A stretch of 8,696 bases of DNA from Pseudomonadota bacterium (GTDB lineage: Bacteria; Bdellovibrionota; JAFGOL01), in NCBI GenBank assembly GCA_026390535.1, contig JAPLFT010000360.1, positions 1-8,696 on the forward strand, given 5' to 3'. The notes under the pieces are model-generated. The model was not told the DNA's origin, searched no databases, and saw nothing but the letters and a program-made list of their open reading frames with translations. Shown piece after piece: positions 1 to 6,680 of the stretch; position 1 is the stretch's first letter, and each line of letters starts with the position of its first letter. Position numbers and translations under genes: made by a program.

Positions 1-2
1 CG

Positions 3-1517
3 ATTTATACATCAAAGGAGATTAATACACGAAACATAAAGATCATTAATGAATATGCGATCGAATATAATGATATCCTGATAGGGCATGATCTTCAACA
101 CCGTCTGGATTTTGATACTCTATTGAAATATGATAAAAATATTTTTGATACAAAGATAGCGGCTTATGAGCTATCCCCCGGGCAGAAGGATTACGATATA
201 GAGGATATAAGCGTAAGGATCACGGGGAATTCTTTTAATGAAAATCTATTTCCGGACATAAAAGAAAAGTTAGATGAACAAATAAAAACAAGGGGACTAG
301 ACAGGGCATACTACGAGGTAGATCTTCCGTGTGTAAAGGTACTAAGAGACATGGAGGATACGGGAGCTCTTGTGGATGTTGATGTGCTTGAAAAACTATC
401 AATCACCTTTGAGAAAGAACTGGAAAAATATACAGAGAAGATCTATCAACTTGCCGGAACCGAATTTAATATAAATTCACCAAAACAGCTTTCTTCCATA
501 CTGTTTGATAAGCTCGGGCTTAGTACCGGAAGAAAAACGGAAACCGGTTTTTCCACGGATCAGGAGGTCCTGACAGAACTATCCGCCGTTCATGATCTTC
601 CCAGGCAGATAATAGAGTACAGGGAGTTATCAAAATTAAAGAGCACATACGTTGATCCGTTACTCTATATGGCCAGACACGGGGACGGCAGGATACACAC
701 TACATATCACCTTGATGTTACGGCGACAGGAAGACTATCCAGCTCGGATCCCAATCTTCAGAATATCCCTATAAGGTCCACACACGGAGCTAGAATAAGA
801 GAAGCCTTTATAGCACCTAAAGGCAAAAAACTCATAAGCGCGGACTATTCACAGATAGAGTTGAGAATACTTGCCCACCTGGGTGAAGACAAGGTTATGA
901 TCAGCTCATTTGAGAAAGGCGAAGATATACACGCAAGGACAGCGTCAGAGATATATGATGTTCCTATCGAGCTTGTAACGCTCAGCCAGAGAAGAGAGGC
1001 AAAGGCTATAAACTTTGGGATAATGTACGGGAAAACTCCTTTTGGCCTTGCCAGGGAACTGGGTATTCCGCAGAGTGTGGCATCCAAGATGATAAAGAGA
1101 TATTTTGAACGTTATTCCGGTGTTGCAAAGGCAAGGGAAGAACTCATAAGAAAAGCAAAAATGAAGGGGTATGCTGAGACTTTTTACGGAAGAAAAAGAT
1201 ATCTTCCGGACATAAGCAGTAAGAACATGGCGGCAAGAAATTTTGCGGAAAGGAATGCCATAAATTCCCCTATGCAGGGAACAGCGGCGGACATATTAAA
1301 GATAGCAATGACCAGATTATGGGAAAGGCTTCACAGGGAACATAAGGATGTTGACATAATACTTCATGTCCACGATGAACTGGTCATAGAGACCCCGGAG
1401 AACATTGCAGATAAAGTCATGGGAATAATAAAATTTGAGATGGAAAATACGGCAGAGCTTACGCCCGCACTTGTAGTAGATATAAATATAGGAAATACTT
1501 GGCTGGCCGCACATTAA
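3..1517 (+). CDS. polA: DNA polymerase I, 3' part (polymerase domain plus degenerate 3'-5' exonuclease domain), 5'-truncated by window edge
   Basis: The frame is open from base 3 and ends at TAA 1515-1517, giving 504 visible residues; the N-terminus (presumably the 5' nuclease domain) lies outside the window. Family A polymerases fill gaps after Okazaki primer removal and in excision repair. All three polymerase motifs are intact: motif A DYSQIELR (from base 843), motif B RREAKAINFGIMYG on the O-helix (from base 990), and motif C HVHDELV (1365-1385). Other family blocks are EFNINSPKQL, LSKLKSTYVDPL, TATGRLSSSDPNLQNIPIR and NSPMQGTAADILK. The first ~90 residues align with the end of the 3'-5' exonuclease domain (FDTKIAAY) but lack its catalytic aspartates, so proofreading is probably absent. 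A TTG at 123 is an internal codon, not the start. The gene leads an apparent operon with the cupin gene and smpB. Family assignment is essentially certain. Confidence 0.96.
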   Translation: MYTSKEINTRNIKIINEYAIEYNDILIGHDLQHRLDFDTLLKYDKNIFDTKIAAYELSPGQKDYDIEDISVRITGNSFNENLFPDIKEKLDEQIKTRGLDRAYYEVDLPCVKVLRDMEDTGALVDVDVLEKLSITFEKELEKYTEKIYQLAGTEFNINSPKQLSSILFDKLGLSTGRKTETGFSTDQEVLTELSAVHDLPRQIIEYRELSKLKSTYVDPLLYMARHGDGRIHTTYHLDVTATGRLSSSDPNLQNIPIRSTHGARIREAFIAPKGKKLISADYSQIELRILAHLGEDKVMISSFEKGEDIHARTASEIYDVPIELVTLSQRREAKAINFGIMYGKTPFGLARELGIPQSVASKMIKRYFERYSGVAKAREELIRKAKMKGYAETFYGRKRYLPDISSKNMAARNFAERNAINSPMQGTAADILKIAMTRLWERLHREHKDVDIILHVHDELVIETPENIADKVMGIIKFEMENTAELTPALVVDINIGNTWLAAH

Positions 1518-1522
1518 AGGAG
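1516..1522 (+). promoter_or_regulatory. Ribosome binding site for the cupin gene (decides the start)
   Basis: AAAGGAG overlaps the polA stop codon. It lies only 1 base before the ATG at 1524 but 7 bases before the ATG at 1530, so the second ATG is the better start. The overlap with the polA stop suggests translational coupling. Confidence 0.7.
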
Positions 1523-1529
1523 AATGCCG

Positions 1530-1880
1530 ATGAAGGAAGAAAAAAGATCAGAAAGACCGTGGGGGTTATGGGAACTCCTATTTGCAGGTGACGGGTTCAA
1601 GGTTAAAAGAATAATTGTAAAACCCGGGCAAAGACTGTCACTCCAATCGCATGAAAAGAGGGCGGAACATTGGACTGTAGTCAGAGGAGAAGCTACTATA
1701 GTCATAGGGGATAAAAAGGAAGAGGTTCACTATAACCAGTCAAGGTACATAGAAAAGAAACAAAAACACAGATTGGAAAATCATACTAAAGCGGATGTGG
1801 AAATAATAGAGGTTCAGTGCGGCGAGTACCTTGGAGAGGATGATATAACAAGGTACAGCGACGATTATAACAGGAAATAA
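1530..1880 (+). CDS. Stand-alone cupin of the type II phosphomannose isomerase C-terminal family
   Basis: A 116-residue protein that matches the small cupin half of bifunctional mannose-6-phosphate isomerase / mannose-1-phosphate guanylyltransferase, without the nucleotidyltransferase half. Visible blocks are the N-terminal ERPWGLWELL, cupin motif 1 KPGQRLSLQSHEKRAEHW followed by VVRGEATI, and cupin motif 2 with KKQKHRLEN leading to IIEVQCGEYLGEDDITRYSDDY, the family's usual ending. Candidate metal ligands are the two histidines of motif 1 and the histidine of KHRLEN; the HxH spacing seen in many full-length enzymes is HEK here. The start is placed at 1530 from ribosome-site spacing; ATG 1524 would add two residues. 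The gene sits 12 bp after polA and is followed at once by the smpB ribosome site. Isomerase activity on a sugar phosphate is possible but not shown; a general sugar-nucleotide or binding role is equally open. Confidence 0.88.
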   Translation: MKEEKRSERPWGLWELLFAGDGFKVKRIIVKPGQRLSLQSHEKRAEHWTVVRGEATIVIGDKKEEVHYNQSRYIEKKQKHRLENHTKADVEIIEVQCGEYLGEDDITRYSDDYNRK

Positions 1881-1886
1881 AGAGGT
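1881..1886 (+). promoter_or_regulatory. Ribosome binding site for smpB (supports the TTG start)
   Basis: AGAGGT begins on the base after the cupin stop codon and lies 7 bases before TTG 1894. The next in-frame ATG is deep inside the conserved protein, so this site and the TTG define the start. Confidence 0.65.
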
Positions 1887-1893
1887 AAAGCTT

Positions 1894-2364
1894 TTGGCTG
1901 AAAAGAAGGAAAAAGAACGATATAAGATCTTTGCCATAAACAGGGAAGCAAAAAAAGAATATGAACTCCTTGACAGGTTTGAGGCTGGGTTGGTGCTCAC
2001 CGGGCCTGAGGTGAAAGTAGTCCGTCAGGGAAAGGTGAGTATAAACAATTCCTTTATCAGGATAAAGAACAAAGAACTTTTCATCTTGGGAATGCACATA
2101 TCTGAATATGAGGCAAAGGGATACACTAACCAGGATCCCGACAGGGATAAAAAACTTCTGATGCACAAAACCGAGATACGAAAACTTGAGAGGAAATTAA
2201 ATGAGAAAGGCCTCACTATAGTTCCTCTCTCCGTGTATCCCAAGAACAGGCTCATAAAGGTTGAGATCGCCCTTGCCAGAGGTAAAAAATTACACGATAA
2301 ACGCGAAGATCTGAAGAAAAAGGCTATGAAAAGGGAGATGGACAGGTCATATAAGATAAAGTAA
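1894..2364 (+). CDS. smpB: SsrA-binding protein SmpB
   Basis: A 156-residue basic protein that binds the tRNA-like domain of tmRNA and brings it to stalled ribosomes for trans-translation. Family blocks occur in order: the N-terminal INREAKKEYELLDRFEAG, LTGPEVKVVRQGKVSINNSF, LGMHISEYE, DPDRDKKLLMHKTEI, TIVPLSVYPKNRLIKVEIALARGKKLHDKRE, and the lysine-rich C-terminal tail that forms a helix in the mRNA channel. Length is typical of the family. Translation starts at TTG 1894: the only internal methionine near the N-terminus is the one in GMHISEY, which would remove half the fold. It is the third gene of the polA-cupin-smpB cluster. No tmRNA gene (ssrA), its obligate partner, is visible in this window. 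Confidence 0.97.
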   Translation: MAEKKEKERYKIFAINREAKKEYELLDRFEAGLVLTGPEVKVVRQGKVSINNSFIRIKNKELFILGMHISEYEAKGYTNQDPDRDKKLLMHKTEIRKLERKLNEKGLTIVPLSVYPKNRLIKVEIALARGKKLHDKREDLKKKAMKREMDRSYKIK

Positions 2365-2409
2365 TACTAATTTACATTTAGGCGTATATCCGACGGAGAA
2401 TGATTTTTT

Positions 2410-2808
2410 ATGGTAGAAAAGATGTTTAAACCCAGAAAAGAAAGAAAGAGCTTTGGACTTCCTATCATAGTTTCTCTTACAGATAATAGTATAAAACTCC
2501 CGGCACGGCTTAATAATATGAGCGAGGGCGGAATAAATTTTAAGAGCAATGCATTCTTCCCTGTTGGAGAGATAGTTGAGGTTGATATACCTTATCCTAA
2601 ACAGATAATGATGTTAGAAGATAAAAAACCGATAATTTTTAAGGTAAGGATAATCTGGTCAAAAGATTTCCACGATGAAAAAGATCCTTTGATAAAATAT
2701 ATACACGGATGTCAATTTGTTTCTGATGAGTCAAATAAAGAGACTGAAGGCGTAGAGGAATTAATAAAATTATCTGAAAAACTCGGGCAAAAACCTATGG
2801 GATTTTAA
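2410..2808 (+). CDS. PilZ-domain protein (putative c-di-GMP effector)
   Basis: A 132-residue single-domain protein with PilZ features: a basic N-terminal segment PRKERKSFGLPI (residues 8-19), the motif NMSEGGINF matching the family (D/N)xSxxG signature, and beta strands GEIVEVDIPYP, PIIFKVRIIWSKD and YIHGCQFVS. The binding arginines are not canonical: the usual RxxxR reads R9-K-E-R12-K13, so cyclic-di-GMP binding is plausible but uncertain. The C-terminal helix VEELIKLSEKLG is usual for this group. ATG 2410 is preceded by GGAG at 2395-2398 (11-base gap); ATG 2422 is an alternative start. The gene follows smpB by 45 bp with no terminator seen between them, so it may be the last gene of that operon. 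It converges on the TadG-like gene, a surface protein it might regulate, though nothing proves a link. Confidence 0.82.
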   Translation: MVEKMFKPRKERKSFGLPIIVSLTDNSIKLPARLNNMSEGGINFKSNAFFPVGEIVEVDIPYPKQIMMLEDKKPIIFKVRIIWSKDFHDEKDPLIKYIHGCQFVSDESNKETEGVEELIKLSEKLGQKPMGF

Positions 2809-2824
2809 TGGCGTATTTTTACTC

Positions 2825-5284
2825 CTAATAATTTATTTTACTAAGGTCTATGGTTATATTCAAATCAGGTATGGTAATAGTTGAGGGTAGAGGGTTTTTC
2901 AGGTTTGTGCCTAAGAGGTCCTGGATATTTACCAATTTTACTCTGTAACCTCTGGTCCCGATCCTCCATGCCGTATATGCTTCCGGAAAAGTGTCGGTAA
3001 ATAAAACATCGGTTCCTTCCATCTTTGCATATGAAGAACCGCCTGTTGTATCGGCAAAAGGTTTACTCCCGAATCCCTGTTCAATCGGGTCTCTATTGGT
3101 CTCCCCTGCGTATATATATGCCTTTTTATTAGTCGTGTTTGTTATGTAATTTAGCCAATCCTGAGTGGGAGCAGCAGGATTCACATTAGGACTCATATAC
3201 GGTATTATGTATCTTTTTATCTCGAATTCGTTAACTGCCATTGTGTTGGCAAATGCTTTTTCCATAGCATTGGGATATTGCTTTTTAGTTAGTGCGGATA
3301 TCGACCAATCGGCGTCATTTCCCGAACCTGCACTAGTTCCAGGCATAGGATATCTGAATACATAAACGCTGTACTCCGAATTGTTGTATTTTCTTGCCGG
3401 ATCCGTATCGAATTTATGTATAGCTGGACTTTTGTTATTGCCGGCGGCTTTTAGGTATGCCTCAAAATCATCCAATTCATCTGAAGAACCGGAGGGTACA
3501 GTCGGCGTAAGGGCGGTATTCCATGCAAAAATAGAATTTCTGTTTCCCTGGGGTTGGATTTTTTGATTCTCGTAAAAATCCGGATCTGACTGGTTGGTAT
3601 TAAATCCATCGTCTTTATCATATCCTCCCGGCCTGGTGTAATATCTGACTCTGCTGGCCATGCCGTACGTCTTTGCAAAGAGATCAACTTTTTTATTCGG
3701 GTTCTTTGGTATCTGAGGGTACATCGTCCCTGTAGTTGGAAGATCGTACTCATTTTTATCTACAGTTAATTTAACCCCTAGCTTCCTTGGATCTTTTCCA
3801 TCATCAACAACAGAAAAATTTGGCATCAAGGTGTTACCGACTTTTGGGTATAAAGGATCTCTGCCGTTCTCTTCACACGCGGTATTGTTTTCGTACATTT
3901 TTTCACACTTATCGTCTATGTAGGGTCCTATCCTGCTTCCAAAAGGTCTTGCAGCCGCTACGGCGACAAGTGAAGGAGCTTGTGCAGTGTCTGAATCTCC
4001 AAAGAAAACCTTGAACGGTATCTGGCTCGTGTCTGCAATTCCAACTACAGCGTAATACGTCAAAACTCTATTATCCTTTAAAACACCTACGGGAAAATTA
4101 GGGACAACTCTGTGTCCAACACTTAATTTACCGCCGCCAGGCAGCGGGTTAATAATTTTCATAAAATATAGGTCAAAATTAACATCGTGCTGCTGAAGCC
4201 TTAGATATGGTCCGGCATATTCTTCACAGGTTGGACTTGCTCCGTTACATCCGGAAGCCATATCTTTAGAATCAAAAGCCCCAGCCGTCGGTGTTGATGG
4301 AACAATATGGAATAACCGTATCTTGGTTGGATTAAATACTTTAAGGAGATTGTTTTTAAAGGTCGTATATGCCGCGTTATGCATCGGATTTGTAACGGTA
4401 CTTTGACTATCCAGCTCTATGAGATTATTTTGCACTTTAAGGGTTTTGGTCGGTCCCACGTCTGTAAAACCATTGATTACTTTGGCTGCTACACTTATTG
4501 GTGAGTTGTTAAATACCGTTATGTGATTATCGGCGGTAAATTGTAATCTATTAGTCAATCCGATACTACCGTAATGAATACCTCTTATTCTTGTTTGCAT
4601 GTGTCTGTATGCATGCAGTGTCCATCCCATAAGACGTGCATTGTAATTGTAGTCCGCATCTGCATAGTTGTTATATTTATTACTGTACCCGGTAGAAGCG
4701 TTGTATGTCTGCTGTGCATTTAATAACATGTTATAATAATTGGTCATCCATGTGCTACATGCAGTAGGGTCAGCAGTACATGCCGTATAATACGCCACTC
4801 CTGATGATACTGCGGCATTATTAGCTATGTTTATTGCGTTTTGGAAGTCTTGATATGGAATTGCCTGACAGATTTTTTCTTCATTAGTTGGATTTGGACC
4901 TGATGAACTGCCTGGTGCCTGTCTCTGTAATGAGGCGCATACTATTGGAATAGCAGGTGTCGGCGGTGTAGCGGTCGATACGTTATTTATATAATCTTTG
5001 ATGTAATCCTTATTATACTCGGCGTTATAAGCTATGACATAATCAAATACCATAGCCTTGTAATTTCTGCGCATCTCATAGTTCCATTTGCCTATCTCAG
5101 TCAGGTATCTTGCCTGTTGAGCGGCACCGGCATATGCAGCCAGATCCACGGCGTTCTGAAGGTTTATCTTTGCGGTCACAAGAAAGCTTATATTTACTAC
5201 CATTGCCACAAGCAGTAAAAGAAGAGTAAAAGACATGGCAAGCATTATCGCTATCTGTCCCTTTTTTCTCTTTTTTGTGTTCAA
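2825..5284 (-). CDS. Large TadE/TadG-like pilus-assembly-type membrane-anchored protein of unknown function
   Basis: An 819-residue protein. Its N-terminus is typical of TadE/TadG-like Flp pilus proteins: a basic stretch (residues 4-8), KGQIAIM, a hydrophobic segment at about 11-36, then the signature AKINLQNAVDLAAYAGAA (38-55). The first 36 residues should anchor the protein in the inner membrane, with the rest outside the cytoplasm. After a helical, Tyr/Asn-rich part (55-102) comes a long body I cannot assign to any domain; no von Willebrand A motif (DxSxS), often found in TadG, was seen. Eight cysteines fall in four close pairs (116/139, 169/176, and two more in GCNGASPTC and KCEKMYENNTAC), suggesting disulfides in the envelope. 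Start is TTG 5284, with GAGAGGG 7 bases upstream. The start shares bases with the yggS stop (TTGA), implying coupling. No tad ATPase, pilin or secretin gene is nearby. N-terminal assignment is firm; function is unknown. Confidence 0.8.
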   Translation of the reverse strand: MNTKKRKKGQIAIMLAMSFTLLLLLVAMVVNISFLVTAKINLQNAVDLAAYAGAAQQARYLTEIGKWNYEMRRNYKAMVFDYVIAYNAEYNKDYIKDYINNVSTATPPTPAIPIVCASLQRQAPGSSSGPNPTNEEKICQAIPYQDFQNAINIANNAAVSSGVAYYTACTADPTACSTWMTNYYNMLLNAQQTYNASTGYSNKYNNYADADYNYNARLMGWTLHAYRHMQTRIRGIHYGSIGLTNRLQFTADNHITVFNNSPISVAAKVINGFTDVGPTKTLKVQNNLIELDSQSTVTNPMHNAAYTTFKNNLLKVFNPTKIRLFHIVPSTPTAGAFDSKDMASGCNGASPTCEEYAGPYLRLQQHDVNFDLYFMKIINPLPGGGKLSVGHRVVPNFPVGVLKDNRVLTYYAVVGIADTSQIPFKVFFGDSDTAQAPSLVAVAAARPFGSRIGPYIDDKCEKMYENNTACEENGRDPLYPKVGNTLMPNFSVVDDGKDPRKLGVKLTVDKNEYDLPTTGTMYPQIPKNPNKKVDLFAKTYGMASRVRYYTRPGGYDKDDGFNTNQSDPDFYENQKIQPQGNRNSIFAWNTALTPTVPSGSSDELDDFEAYLKAAGNNKSPAIHKFDTDPARKYNNSEYSVYVFRYPMPGTSAGSGNDADWSISALTKKQYPNAMEKAFANTMAVNEFEIKRYIIPYMSPNVNPAAPTQDWLNYITNTTNKKAYIYAGETNRDPIEQGFGSKPFADTTGGSSYAKMEGTDVLFTDTFPEAYTAWRIGTRGYRVKLVNIQDLLGTNLKNPLPSTITIPDLNITIDLSKINY

Positions 5285-6027
5285 ACGTAAACCCTCTCGC
5301 CGTAAAGCAATGTTCCTATTCTAACATGTGTTGAGCCTTCTTCAATCGCTATATCAAAATCATTACTCATTCCCATAGAAAGATATTTCATATTTATTCC
5401 GAATTCGTTGTTCAGTATCTCTAATCCTTTTCTAAGGTTTTCAAAATGCGGTCTTGATAGTTCCGGATCATCTCCAAGGGGAGGGATACACATCAACCCT
5501 GCCAACGTTATCTCAGGTTTTGAGGCATTCCTTCGTGTTTCATTTACAGCCATCAAGATTTCTATAAGGTAGCGGGTTTCGTCTATTTTTACTCCGCCCT
5601 TATTTTTTTCATCCCCTGTATTTATCTCAAAGAATATACTAACTGGTGTATCTATTCGTTTGCTTATTTCTTCTATCTGACGCTGGTTATCTATTGAATG
5701 AATAAAAGAAAAATTATCTCTTATATGTTTTATTTTATTGGTTTGGAGCTTCCCTATGAAGTGCCATGTTATCTTTTTGAATTGTTCGGGTGTAAGTAGA
5801 GATCTTGTCTCTTCCAGTTTTCTTATAGCCTCTTGGACATAGCTTTCTCCGATATTGGTTATTCCCAGTCTAAGGGATTCGATTATCATCTGAGCGGGAT
5901 GATTTTTTGTGACGCCTATCAATGTTATATCAGACTGGTTTCTTCCCGAACGTTCACAGGCCTTACTGATACGAGCCTGTATCTGCTCAAAGGATTTTTC
6001 TATTCCTTTTGTTATTTCTAGTTCCAA
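5281..6027 (-). CDS. yggS: YggS/PROSC-family pyridoxal-5'-phosphate homeostasis protein
   Basis: A 248-residue alanine-racemase-like TIM-barrel protein that binds PLP and buffers the free PLP pool; members have no known racemase activity. Motifs seen: the PLP lysine K41 in LIGVTKNHP, NIGESYVQEA, WHFIGKLQTNK (usual form WHFIGxLQxNK), FFEINTGDEKNKGG, LAGLMCIPP, and the C-terminal LSMGMSNDFDIAIEEGSTHVRIGTLLYGER, which forms the phosphate-binding end of the barrel. Start is TTG 6027 with GGAG on the minus strand (6041-6038) 10 bases before it. The first internal Met falls after the essential lysine, so TTG is effectively forced. The start overlaps the end of maf by 10 bases and the stop overlaps the next start by 4, so it is the middle gene of a coupled operon. 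Length is near the family norm. Confidence 0.96.
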   Translation of the reverse strand: MELEITKGIEKSFEQIQARISKACERSGRNQSDITLIGVTKNHPAQMIIESLRLGITNIGESYVQEAIRKLEETRSLLTPEQFKKITWHFIGKLQTNKIKHIRDNFSFIHSIDNQRQIEEISKRIDTPVSIFFEINTGDEKNKGGVKIDETRYLIEILMAVNETRRNASKPEITLAGLMCIPPLGDDPELSRPHFENLRKGLEILNNEFGINMKYLSMGMSNDFDIAIEEGSTHVRIGTLLYGERVYV

Positions 6028-6620
6028 GGGTACTCAACTCCGGCTTTTTTTAAACCCTGCATTACCTCAAATACCGGGAGCCCGACGATGTTTGTGTATG
6101 AGCCCCTAAAGCCCTTTATGAACCTTGCACCCAGTCCCTGTATTGCGTACGCTCCGGCCTTGTCCTCCGGCTCACAGCTATTTATATATTTGATGTATTC
6201 TGCCCTTGTGAACTTTCCGAATGTTACCTTGGATTCCACCGCTTTCTCGTCTATTATCTTAATCCGTCCGTTTTTATTTATTAATATTGTATATGCCGTT
6301 ATGACGGAATGAGTCTTGTTATTCAACTTCATCAGCATCAACAGCGACTGTTTCTTGTTCTTGGGTTTTCCCAGTATTTGTCCGCCTACGACTACAATAG
6401 TATCTGCAGAAAGGATTATCCCGTTTTTGTTTTTCTCAGACAGGTAAACGGCCTTAGCCCTGCTGTTGGCCAGAGCGACGTGTATAGACGTTTCGTGGTG
6501 ATGTGAAATTTCTGCAATATCGGGTTTGATTATTTTGAACCGATAACCCTGTATCTTTAAAAGTTCAATCCGTCTTGGAGATGACGACCCTAATATAAAA
6601 CCTACCACCGATTTTTTCAT
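6018..6620 (-). CDS. maf: Maf-family nucleoside triphosphate pyrophosphatase (dTTP/UTP type likely)
   Basis: A 200-residue protein matching Maf/YhdE house-cleaning pyrophosphatases, which hydrolyse dTTP, UTP and modified pyrimidine nucleotides to monophosphates. Motifs: LGSSSPRR (10-17, phosphate-binding), SADTIVV with catalytic D73, GKP (84-86), KTHSVITAY (102-110), EPEDKAGAYAIQG (150-162) and GSYTNIVGLP (173-182). The last motif resembles the dTTP/UTPase subgroup more than the YceF (m7GTP) subgroup. I start it at ATG 6620 (MKKSVVGFILGSSSPRR). An in-frame ATG at 6680 would add 20 residues unrelated to the family and run through the promoter region, so I reject it. No clear Shine-Dalgarno precedes 6620, possibly because the leader is short. 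It is the first gene of the maf-yggS-TadG-like operon. Confidence 0.95.
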   Translation of the reverse strand: MKKSVVGFILGSSSPRRIELLKIQGYRFKIIKPDIAEISHHHETSIHVALANSRAKAVYLSEKNKNGIILSADTIVVVGGQILGKPKNKKQSLLMLMKLNNKTHSVITAYTILINKNGRIKIIDEKAVESKVTFGKFTRAEYIKYINSCEPEDKAGAYAIQGLGARFIKGFRGSYTNIVGLPVFEVMQGLKKAGVEYPWN

Positions 6621-6644
6621 AACGGATATATTAGTACACAATCC

Positions 6645-6673
6645 TTTATTAGTTAATAGCAATGGTGTATAAT
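6645..6673 (+). promoter_or_regulatory. Promoter of the 6S RNA gene
   Basis: A perfect TATAAT lies at 6668-6673. The -35 at 17-bp spacing is weak (TTTATT, 6645-6650; 3 of 6 matches). The expected start, 7-8 bases downstream (6680-6681), coincides with the left end of the 6S closing stem at 6682, which independently supports both calls. It likely also drives the downstream receiver-protein gene. Confidence 0.6.
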
Positions 6674-6680
6674 ATTGCAA
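6653..6680 (-). promoter_or_regulatory. Candidate promoter for the maf-yggS-TadG-like operon
   Basis: On the minus strand, TTGCAA (6680-6675) and TATTAA (6658-6653) are separated by 16 bp, giving a predicted transcript start near 6646 and a leader of about 25 nt before the maf ATG. The region is AT-rich, so chance matches are likely. The elements overlap the 6S RNA promoter on the other strand. Confidence 0.3.

Noticed and set aside
1786..2166. Minus-strand open frames opposite the cupin and smpB genes
   Set aside because: They lie opposite strongly conserved genes and their products show no recognisable features.
2365..2409. Possible terminator or small RNA between smpB and pilZ
   Set aside because: Only tiny CCG/CGG complementarity is present, with no stable hairpin before a T-run; the T-stretch belongs to the pilZ leader.
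3451..4014. Open frames of 60-100 codons on either strand inside the TadG-like gene
   Set aside because: They are short and featureless; the long 819-residue frame with a clear TadE/TadG N-terminus explains the region.
6621..6680. N-terminal extension of Maf starting at ATG 6680 (minus strand)
   Set aside because: The extra 20 residues do not match the Maf family, which begins a few residues before the SSSPRR motif, and the extension would cover the promoter region of the 6S RNA gene.
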